The position numbers and the translations under genes are program-made. The notes beneath the pieces were generated by a model, which saw only the letters and a list, made by a program, of their open reading frames with translations, was not told where the DNA came from and did no database searches. Below, piece after piece: positions 17,802-24,630 of a stretch of 28,814 bases of DNA (its first letter is position 1; each line of letters begins with the position of its first letter). Origin of the DNA: Quadrisphaera sp. (GTDB lineage: Bacteria > Actinomycetota > Actinomycetes > Actinomycetales > Quadrisphaeraceae); NCBI GenBank assembly GCA_029258695.1, contig JARIBR010000152.1, forward strand, positions 1 to 28,814. The letters run 5' to 3'.

Positions 17802-20102
17802 TCAGCCCGGGGGCGGCACCGGCTCGCCGCCGCAGCGCACGAGGCGCAGCAGCCGGGCGTCGCCGACGCGCGCGACCTCCTCGAACGCCCCGACCTCCGC
17901 GGCGCCCTGGACCTGCGTGAAGTACGCCGCGCGCGGCACGAAGTCCAGGTAGCGGTGCCCGAGGGCGAACAGGTAGCCGACGTCCTCCTCGCGCACGGCG
18001 GCGCACACCGCGGGGTCGGTGCCGACGCGCGCCAGGTCGTCCTTGACCACCGCGCCGGCAGGCGTCCACACCGAGCCCATGTGGCGGAACAGCGGGTCCA
18101 GGCCCGCGAGGGCGTAGGACAGGCCGCTGCCGTCGAAGGGGTCGTTGGCGATCACGGTCCCTGGAGGGACGAGGGTGGCAGCCAGCGCGAAGAGCTGCTC
18201 CTCGTCCGCGGAGAGCAGCGGCGCGTCGCCGCCGGGTCCCTGACGGTAGGCGGCCTCGAGGGCCGCGGTGGTGCGCTCTCGCCCCGACCCGGGCCCGACG
18301 ACGACGCCCACGGCCAGGAGCCCGGCGAGCAGAGCGGCCACGGCGCTGCCCGCAGCCCTGGCCCGCGGGGGCGCGGGGGCGGCGCGACGACCGGTGCTCG
18401 GGCGAGCGGCTGCCGCGTCCGTCGCCGCCGCCGCGTCGCCCGCGAGGACGCCGCGCCACCCGACCAGGTGCGCCAGGACGGCCACCACCGTGACGATGCC
18501 GTGCGAGGCCAGCACCAGGGCCGGCACGGCGACGATCGGGGCGAGGCGGTAGGCGTCGTTGTACCAGGGGCCGGTCAGCGGGTGGGACGACGTGCTCTGG
18601 GCCACGACGTACAGCGACCCGGCCGCCGCCCACGCGACCACCAGCCATCCCGCGCCGGGGCCTGACCGGGGGGCAGCGGGCGACCACCGCGCACGCAGCC
18701 GGTGGACAGCGACGGCGCCGACCACGACCGCCAGCGCGGCGGGGACGTTGCCCGCGCGCCCCTCCGGTGGCGCGACGACGAGGGCGGCGAGCGCGGCGTC
18801 GGGCACCGTCGTGGAGATGGGCCACTGGTAGGCGGCCACGGCGGACAGCGTCGGGTTCGTCAGCGCCGCGCCGAGCGCCAGCGCCGTGAGCAGCGCGGCG
18901 GCCAGGACGGCCGTCCCCGCCCGCCGTCTCGCGCTCGGCCGCGCCCAGGCACGGCGCAGCGCCGACGCGCCGGCCCAGAGCAGCAGCGGAGCGCCGAGCA
19001 CCGCGAGGGTGAAGGCGCCGCTGGGATGGGCCAGGCCCACGGCGATCACGCCGGCGCCCAGCAGGACGACGAGCGCTCCGAGCGGCGGGCGGTCGGTGTT
19101 CCGCGGGGCCACGAGGGCGGCGAGCAGCGCGAGGACCGCGGGCACGAGCGCCATCGCGAGCAGCACGGGGTAGAGCACGCCCCAGTCGAGCAGCGCGACG
19201 GGGGCCGCGGGCAGCGCGCCCGCCAGGACGCCCGCGGTCGCGGCGTGGGCCGGCGAGCCGGTGACCCGGTCCGCCAGGAGGACCACCGAGAGCGGCCAGA
19301 GACCGGCGGCGACGACGAGCGCCAGCGCGTTCGTCGCCACCACGGGGCCGGCTCCGGTGAGGGCGGCGACGAGCGAGGCGACGCCGTGCCAGGCCGCGGG
19401 GTAGAAACCGTCCGCGTCGCCGCCGAGCACGCGGCGCAGGTGGAGCGAGGAGGCGTCGCCGCTGGCCTCGATCCAGGCCAGCGCGTTGACGTGGAACACG
19501 ACGTCGTAGGCCTGGGAGATCGTCGTGGGGGTGGCGATGGCGGGCAGGACCTGGGCCACCAGCGCGCCGGCGCCGACCGCCGCGCCCACCATGGGCCAGC
19601 CCCACCGCCCGGTCCGCGGCGGGGCGGCCCGGTGGCGGGCGCGGCGCTCGAGGCGGCCGCGGCGCTGGCCGTCGTCGCGTCGGTCGGTGCGGTCGGTGCG
19701 GTCGGTGCGGTGCGGGTCGCCCAGGTGGTCCGAGCGGGCCGGGCTGACGAGGGACGCGGCGCTCGCGGAGCTGAGGAGCGCTGCCAGCCCGGTGAGCCCC
19801 GCCCCACCGCGACCCACCGGGCTGTCGCCGCGGGTCCGGGCGCCGACGGCTCGCACCACGAGGGTGAGGAGCACCGTCACGACCGTCGCGGCCACGGGTA
19901 CCAGCGGGCCCCAGGCGAGGCCGACCTCACCGGCGAGCACCGCGGACGCGGCGACCAGGGCGATCGAGACCACGGGCGCGGCACCGAGGAGCACCAGGCC
20001 CCTCAGGCCCAGCACCAGCCCGGTGACCAGGCCCGGCAGCAGGACGATCGTGGCGGCTGCGGCGATCGCGGTCAGCGCGGCGGGGTCGAGCCACGCCGTC
20101 AC
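17802..20102 (-). CDS. DUF6541-family polytopic membrane protein (copy 2)
   Basis: This 766-residue protein is a diverged paralogue of the gene at 14453. It shares the order of motifs: YDVVFHVNALAW (about 196-207) in the first large outer loop, FYPAAWHG, GLAHPSG, and C-terminal NDPFDGSGLSYALAGLDPLF (about 650-669), followed by TDPAVCAAVREEDVGYLF. It has a run of hydrophobic segments, a loop with an Arg-Thr-Asp repeat (near residue 135), a basic Ala/Pro-rich linker, one late membrane segment and a soluble C-terminal domain. I start it at GTG 20102, preceded by GGACGGAGA; a start at 20159 would add 19 residues unlike a membrane-protein N-terminus. Function is uncharacterised; a GT-C-like glycosyltransferase role is inferred from architecture and neighbours. 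Confidence 0.82.
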   Translation of the reverse strand: MTAWLDPAALTAIAAAATIVLLPGLVTGLVLGLRGLVLLGAAPVVSIALVAASAVLAGEVGLAWGPLVPVAATVVTVLLTLVVRAVGARTRGDSPVGRGGAGLTGLAALLSSASAASLVSPARSDHLGDPHRTDRTDRTDRRDDGQRRGRLERRARHRAAPPRTGRWGWPMVGAAVGAGALVAQVLPAIATPTTISQAYDVVFHVNALAWIEASGDASSLHLRRVLGGDADGFYPAAWHGVASLVAALTGAGPVVATNALALVVAAGLWPLSVVLLADRVTGSPAHAATAGVLAGALPAAPVALLDWGVLYPVLLAMALVPAVLALLAALVAPRNTDRPPLGALVVLLGAGVIAVGLAHPSGAFTLAVLGAPLLLWAGASALRRAWARPSARRRAGTAVLAAALLTALALGAALTNPTLSAVAAYQWPISTTVPDAALAALVVAPPEGRAGNVPAALAVVVGAVAVHRLRARWSPAAPRSGPGAGWLVVAWAAAGSLYVVAQSTSSHPLTGPWYNDAYRLAPIVAVPALVLASHGIVTVVAVLAHLVGWRGVLAGDAAAATDAAAARPSTGRRAAPAPPRARAAGSAVAALLAGLLAVGVVVGPGSGRERTTAALEAAYRQGPGGDAPLLSADEEQLFALAATLVPPGTVIANDPFDGSGLSYALAGLDPLFRHMGSVWTPAGAVVKDDLARVGTDPAVCAAVREEDVGYLFALGHRYLDFVPRAAYFTQVQGAAEVGAFEEVARVGDARLLRLVRCGGEPVPPPG
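19683..19709 (-). repeat. 9-bp triplicate repeat inside DUF6541 copy 2
   Basis: GTCGGTGCG occurs three times in tandem (plus-strand reading), encoding Arg-Thr-Asp repeats in a cytosolic or outer loop. The unit keeps the frame. Confidence 0.9.
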
Positions 20103-20232
20103 GTCGGTCTCCGTCCTCGCCGTCCTCCCCGCGCACGGTCCGCCGCCACGAGGCGTCACCGTCGGTTGCCGACGCTAGCTCGCGCGTCAGGCCGGCGCGG
20201 GAAGTTCACCGACGTGTCGCCCCGCCCGTCCC

Positions 20233-20313
20233 TCCCCACCGCACTTCGTCGACCAAGTGCGCTGGGCCAGGGCCTCCCCACCCCACTTAGTCCACCAATT
20301 GCGGTGGGGAGGG
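20233..20313. repeat. Two copies of a palindromic extragenic element
   Basis: Copy B (20233-20266) and copy A (20275-20310) share the pattern CCCCAC..CACTT-N-GTC-N-ACCAA-N-TGCG, with CACTT at 20242 and 20284, 42 bp apart. Each folds as a hairpin: copy B has CGCACTT / AAGTGCG (20240-20246, 20255-20261) with CCCA/TGGG outside; copy A has TCCCCACC / GGTGGGGA ends. A perfect 14-bp inverted repeat (20230-20243 with 20300-20313) also links the outer ends. The pair lies after the DUF1501 stop and before the DUF6541 copy 2 start, both minus strand, so it may terminate the former, regulate the latter or be a REP-like element. The interval 20103-20397 has no gene. Confidence 0.72.
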
Positions 20314-20397
20314 GGAGCGTCTGCAGGTCGAGGAGGAAGGGTGCGGGGTGGAGTCGCAGTGGCGGGTGGCGACCGGGAGCCACCGGTGGGTCGAGCC

Positions 20398-21768
20398 TCA
20401 GCGCCCCCGGACCACGCCCAGGGCGTCGCCGCTGAAGCCGGGGAAGACCTCGGACAGGGAGCCGGCGCCGCACCGCTTGGTGAGCACCTCGCCGATGACC
20501 GAGCGGTAGTCGGTGGCGCTGGCCAGCGCCCCGTCGTCCAGCGCCTCCTTGGCGAGGCCCGGCCACCGGCCGTGCACGCGCCCGCCGACGACGCCGCCGC
20601 CCATCATCAGCACGAGGTTCCCGTGCCCGTGGTCCAGACCGCCGGAGCCGTTCTCCAGCACCCGGCGTCCGAACTCGGAGAGGGTGACCACGGTGGTGCT
20701 CGCCATGCGGGCCCCCATGTCGGCGTGGAAGGCGGCGAGGGCGGTGGCGAGCTCGGTGAGCTTGTCGCGCATCCAGCCCTTGTCGTGGGCGCCGAGGTCG
20801 GCGTGCATGTCCCAGTCGCCGTAGTCCACCGCGGCGGCCTGCACGCCCACGCCCCCCTTGAGCAGCCGCGCGAGGTCGGACAGCGCCTCGCCGAGCTGGC
20901 CCTTCGGGTACCCGGTGCCGGCAGCCGGGAGCGTGCCCATCGACGCGATGGCCTCCAGGGCCGTGCGCCCGGACGACGCCACGGTCGGCGGCCCCTCGGT
21001 GTGCAGGGAGGCGAGCGCGGTGGACCAGCGGGCGTCCTCCTGCGGTGACCACGGGCCGGAGAGCCGGAAGTCCTTGACGTTCTTCATCGCCAGGGCTCCC
21101 TGCGGGCCGAGGAGGTGCTGGCTGAGGCCCCCCGACGAACCGACCTGCACGCCGGCGAAGGTGCCGCCGGTGGCGGAGAGGCCGAGGGTGCGGTCGAGCC
21201 ACCCGGTGCGCAGCGAGGTGCCCGGGGCGGCGCGCTCCATGTCCTCCATGGCTGCGAAGTGGCTGCGCGAGGGGTTGGAGGAGCCCACGCCGTGCACGGC
21301 GCCCAGCGCCCCGGAGTCCCAGAGCTTCTTCAGGGGCGCCATCGCCGGGTGCATCCCGAACGTGGTGTCCAGGGGCAGCAGCACGTCCTTCGGCACCCCG
21401 AGCGTGGGGCGCAGCCGGTAGAAGTCGGGGTCTCCCGCGGGCACGATCGCGCTCAGCCCGTCGAACCCCCCGCGCAGGCTCAGCACGACGAGCGTGTCGC
21501 CGGAGTACCCCGGGGCGGCCATGGCGACCTGGGTGTTGACGGCCTCGGTGGCGGTCAGCGTGATGGCACCCGCGCCGAGGACACCCATCCCCTTGAGCAG
21601 GCTGCGGCGCGTCACCGGGAGGCCGGAGGCGTCCCGCAGGCCGTCCGGGCAGCCGCAGTCCCGCAGGGGGCCGGCCGAGGTCCGGGGTCGGCTTTGGGGC
21701 TCGGTGTCGAGGGTGGTGGTGAACAGGGTGTCCGCGGAGGTGACCGCGTCGGTGAGGGTCACGGTCAT
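20398..21768 (-). CDS. DUF1501 family protein, Tat-exported
   Basis: The 456-residue protein has an N-terminal twin-arginine motif, VTRRSLLKG (Arg54-Arg55), then a hydrophobic stretch ending QVAMAAPG, so it should be exported folded by the Tat system. The mature part matches DUF1501, an alkaline-phosphatase-like fold: LVVLSLRGGFDGLS at the start, HPAMAPLKKLW, VHGVGSSNPSRSHFAAMEDME, DYGDWDMHADLG, TLSEFGRRVLENGSGGLDHG and a GGGVVGG loop. Its biochemical function is unknown. The ATG overlaps the DUF1800 stop as ATGA (21768-21765), the usual DUF1800-DUF1501 partnership, and the Cys pair CGC (38-40) before the Tat motif could bind a ligand or be cleaved away. The hairpin elements at 20233-20313 follow it. 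Confidence 0.93.
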   Translation of the reverse strand: MTVTLTDAVTSADTLFTTTLDTEPQSRPRTSAGPLRDCGCPDGLRDASGLPVTRRSLLKGMGVLGAGAITLTATEAVNTQVAMAAPGYSGDTLVVLSLRGGFDGLSAIVPAGDPDFYRLRPTLGVPKDVLLPLDTTFGMHPAMAPLKKLWDSGALGAVHGVGSSNPSRSHFAAMEDMERAAPGTSLRTGWLDRTLGLSATGGTFAGVQVGSSGGLSQHLLGPQGALAMKNVKDFRLSGPWSPQEDARWSTALASLHTEGPPTVASSGRTALEAIASMGTLPAAGTGYPKGQLGEALSDLARLLKGGVGVQAAAVDYGDWDMHADLGAHDKGWMRDKLTELATALAAFHADMGARMASTTVVTLSEFGRRVLENGSGGLDHGHGNLVLMMGGGVVGGRVHGRWPGLAKEALDDGALASATDYRSVIGEVLTKRCGAGSLSEVFPGFSGDALGVVRGR

Positions 21769-23246
21769 CGCTCCATGTGTCCGGGGCTGTTGAGGAGGGT
21801 CTGGATCACGTAGGACAGCCGCCCGCTGAGCCAGGGGCTCTTGGGGTCCAGGGCGGTCTCGGGCGTGGCGTCGCAGACGCGGGTGCGCGCCGCGGTCTCC
21901 CCGGGGGTGGGTGGGCGGTGGATCACCGCGCGGGCGAGCGCGTCGACCAGCCCTCCGTAGGTGGCCGGCAGCGGGTTCGGCAGGAAGTCCTGGTAGGGGC
22001 GGCGCTCGAGGGTGGGGTACCAGCCGTTGGTCACCAGCGTGGTGGCGTTCCAGCGCCCGAGCGTCGCGCCCGCCGAGGTCCAGGCGGAGGCGACGTCGGC
22101 GTACCCGTCCGGCGGCACCCAGGCCAGCGGTGCGTGGCCGAGCTCGCGGCACTGCCAGTAGAGGCTGTCGATGCCGCCGCGCTCGGAGTCGTTCGGCCGC
22201 TGGCCCAGGGCGCGCACCGCGGCGATGTAGCCCTCCATCGGGCGCCGGGTCTTCTGCCCCTTCGAGGCCCAGAACTCCTCGCTGGCGAACAGCGCGCGGA
22301 GCACGGGCACGATGGCGCTGCCGCCCTCGACCCAGACGTCGGCCAGGCGGGCCACGAGGGCGCGCGGCGGGTCGTCGGCGACGAAGCGGCGGGCGACCTT
22401 GGTGCAGACGCGCTCGGCCGTGCGCCGGTCGGTCGCGAGACGGCGGACGAGCTGCTCGATGACGGCCTCGCCCCCGGCCGCGTCGTGCGCCGGGACGTCC
22501 ACGCCCAGCACGCGGGCGGCGCTGCCGTCGTGGCGCTTGGGGTCGAAGCGGTACGCGGAGGTCTTCCAGTCCACGGTCATGCCGGTGAGGAGCCGCGCGG
22601 CCTCGCGGACGTCGGTCTCGGTGTGGTGGCCGACGCCGACGGTGTGCAGCTCCAGCAGCTCGCGGGCGTAGTTCTCGTTGGGCGCGCCGGCCTTGGAGCG
22701 CGCCGCGTCGAGGTAGCGCAGCATCGCGGGGTGCTTGACCGAGGCCGCGAGCATGTCGGCGAAGGTGCCGAGCGCGTGCCGGCGGACCACCGCGGCGTCG
22801 TAGTCGTGGCGGGTGTCCCAGACGTCGGACGACGGGTTGGTGACGTTGAGGTGGTTGCTCCACAGGTCGCACACCACCTCGAAGAGCTGGCGCCGGCTGA
22901 AGGTGTAGCGCGCGACGGTGGCGAAGCCGAGGGCGTGCATGGTGTCCCAGTTGCCCACCTTCCCGGCCCGGGTCTGGGAGACCGGGGCGAAGATCTGGGG
23001 GAACGTGCGCAGGTAGCCGTCGCAGGCGCTGTCGTCGATCGAGGCGGGGTCCAGCTGGGAGTCCAGCCACGCGGTGGGCCCTGCGGACGCCAGGTCGGCG
23101 AGCAGGTCGGGGCTGGCGCCGAAGGTCGTGCGGCGCACCAGGTGGCGGACGTCGGCCTCGGAGAGGGCCGAGGGCCCGGACGCGGCCGAGGTGGTGTGCC
23201 GCTCGGCGCGGTCGCGCAGGGCGGTCAGGGCGGGTGTCGGGCTCAC
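21765..23246 (-). CDS. DUF1800 family protein
   Basis: This 493-residue protein matches DUF1800: LSEADVRHLVRRTTFGAS at about 28-45, NWDTMHALGFATVARYTFSR, LWSNHLNVT, the NENYARELLELHTVGV block (about 194-209) and RLLTGMTVDW. DUF1800 proteins are almost always encoded beside DUF1501 and their function is unknown. I see no classical signal peptide; the first 30 residues are polar, so it may be exported with its Tat partner or stay inside. The GTG at 23246 is preceded by AGGTTCTC. It is the first gene of the pair; its promoter probably lies in the AT-richer stretch near 23345-23395. It runs divergently from the CWB2 gene. Confidence 0.92.
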   Translation of the reverse strand: MSPTPALTALRDRAERHTTSAASGPSALSEADVRHLVRRTTFGASPDLLADLASAGPTAWLDSQLDPASIDDSACDGYLRTFPQIFAPVSQTRAGKVGNWDTMHALGFATVARYTFSRRQLFEVVCDLWSNHLNVTNPSSDVWDTRHDYDAAVVRRHALGTFADMLAASVKHPAMLRYLDAARSKAGAPNENYARELLELHTVGVGHHTETDVREAARLLTGMTVDWKTSAYRFDPKRHDGSAARVLGVDVPAHDAAGGEAVIEQLVRRLATDRRTAERVCTKVARRFVADDPPRALVARLADVWVEGGSAIVPVLRALFASEEFWASKGQKTRRPMEGYIAAVRALGQRPNDSERGGIDSLYWQCRELGHAPLAWVPPDGYADVASAWTSAGATLGRWNATTLVTNGWYPTLERRPYQDFLPNPLPATYGGLVDALARAVIHRPPTPGETAARTRVCDATPETALDPKSPWLSGRLSYVIQTLLNSPGHMER

Positions 23247-23558
23247 GAGAACCTGCTTCGGCGGTCGGCCGTCCGGCCTCGAGGGGCCAGTCGGGTGAGG
23301 GTGCGGTGGTCGGGTCGTCGGCGAGGTGGCGAGGCGGCGAGACGTCCATTCATCTACGACGAGTTATCTATCGTCACGCTGAGGAAGATTGCCACGGATG
23401 CGCCGCCCTGTCCGGGATGGGCGCGGGCAGGTCGGACGCCGGGCGGAGACGGGTCAGCGCCCCGCCAGCGCCCGGTCAGCCCGGGGACAGCACCGGACCG
23501 CTGCTCCGCGCGGGTGACCCGGGTGCTCTGCGCGCACCCGGGCGCCGATGGGAAGGGC
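23247..23558. promoter_or_regulatory. Divergent intergenic region with an AT-richer island
   Basis: These 312 bp separate DUF1800 (minus) from the CWB2 gene (plus). The stretch at about 23345-23395 is markedly less GC-rich than anything nearby, as expected for a promoter, and contains a short inverted repeat GACGA..TCGTC around GTTATCTA. I cannot assign -35/-10 boxes with confidence. No gene is supported, though the CWB2 frame is open through part of it. Confidence 0.45.
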
Positions 23559-24566
23559 ATGCCTGCCACCCCCGCGTCCCGCATCGGCGGCACGAGCCGC
23601 TACGACACCGCCGCCCTGCTGGCTGACGAGTTCGTCGCGGTGAGCCCCTCGCGTCCCTCCAGCGTGATCGTCGCCTCGGGGGAGGACGCCAAGCAGGGCA
23701 TCGACGCGCTGTCGGCGAGCTTCCTGGCCGGCGTCCTCGGGGCCCCGGTCCTCCTCACCGCCGCCGGCGAGCTGCCCGCCCCGACCGCCGACGCGCTCGC
23801 CCGCCTGAGGCCGGACGCGGTGCACGTCATGGGCGGCGCGAGCGTGGTCTCCGACACCGTCCTCGCGGCGATCGCTGCCAGCGGCGCCCGCGTGGGCCGG
23901 ATCAACGGCGCGGACCGCTACGACACCGCGGCCCGCGCCGCCCGCCTCGGAGCCTCCGCCATCGGGTCCTACGCCCTCGTCGCCGGGGAGGGCTCGCGAC
24001 CCACCGCGCTCCTGGCCAGCGGCACCAACCCCGCCGACGGGCTGTCCGCGGGCCCGCTGGCCTATGCGGGCAGGGTGCCGCTCCTGCTCACCGCCAGGGA
24101 CGAGCTCCCCGCCCCCACGAGCGCGGCCCTGCGCGACCTCGGCATCACCCAGGTGGTGGCGCTCGGGGGGCGCGCCGCCATCTCCGCCCGCGTGCTCGAC
24201 GGCCTCGAGGCCGCCGGCGTGGTCACCCTCACCGTCCCGGGCGCCTCGCGGTTCGACACCGCGGCGATCCTCCTCGCGCTGGCCTCCTGCCCCCAGGCGG
24301 AGCAGGGCCAGGCACCGGGGTCCCTCGGCGGCTTCGGGCTGCCCTTTGCCGACGCGGGCTCCGCCTACCTGGCCAACGGGGAGCGCTTCCCCGACGCCCT
24401 CGCCGCCGGCGCGGTGGCCGGGGCAGCGCTCCGTCCGCTGTTCCTCACCTCGGCGTCCACCCTGCCGGGGGAGACCTCCGGGGTCATCGCCGCCACGAGC
24501 GCGCGGGCCATGACCGCCGTCGGCCTGGCCGGCGCGGTCGGCGACGCCGTGCTCGCCGCGGCCTGA
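23559..24566 (+). CDS. Cell-wall-binding repeat 2 (CWB2) protein, three repeats
   Basis: The 335-residue protein is built almost entirely of three CWB2 repeats, beginning RIGGTSRYDTAALLADEF (about 8-25), RINGADRYDTAARAARLG (about 113-130) and PGASRFDTAAILLALA (about 228-243). Each continues with ALLVAxG..PADGLSAGPLA-like and PVLLTxxxELP segments and a VxxLGGxxAIS motif. CWB2 modules bind anionic cell-wall polymers in Gram-positive bacteria. No signal peptide is visible with the ATG at 23559, nor with an in-frame GTG at 23513, which is odd for a wall-binding protein. GGAAGGG lies immediately before the ATG, closer than normal, so the start is uncertain. It is followed 64 nt later by the double GT2 gene. 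Confidence 0.85.
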   Translation: MPATPASRIGGTSRYDTAALLADEFVAVSPSRPSSVIVASGEDAKQGIDALSASFLAGVLGAPVLLTAAGELPAPTADALARLRPDAVHVMGGASVVSDTVLAAIAASGARVGRINGADRYDTAARAARLGASAIGSYALVAGEGSRPTALLASGTNPADGLSAGPLAYAGRVPLLLTARDELPAPTSAALRDLGITQVVALGGRAAISARVLDGLEAAGVVTLTVPGASRFDTAAILLALASCPQAEQGQAPGSLGGFGLPFADAGSAYLANGERFPDALAAGAVAGAALRPLFLTSASTLPGETSGVIAATSARAMTAVGLAGAVGDAVLAAA

Positions 24567-24603
24567 GCGCCGCGCCTGATCACGTCGACCTGGGCGTCGC
24601 CAC

Positions 24604-24623
24604 CCACCGGGCGAGCCCGGTGG
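24604..24623 (+). terminator. Perfect hairpin between CWB2 and GT2 genes
   Basis: CCACCGGG and CCCGGTGG pair perfectly around a CGAG loop. It sits 37 nt after the CWB2 stop and only 7 nt before the GT2 GTG, with no T tract. It could be a terminator for the CWB2 gene or a structure that limits access to the GT2 start. Confidence 0.5.
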
Positions 24624-24630
24624 ACCTACG

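Noticed and set aside
20398..23349. A single 983-codon minus-strand frame covering DUF1800 and DUF1501
   Set aside because: Its upstream two-thirds are Arg/Pro-rich out-of-frame sequence over the DUF1800 gene; only the part from 21768 is real, and the ATGA overlap shows two separate genes.
21777..23558. Possible long N-terminal extension of the CWB2 protein
   Set aside because: The open frame runs antisense through DUF1800 and has no signal peptide, motif or ribosome site; the CWB2 repeats begin only after 23559.
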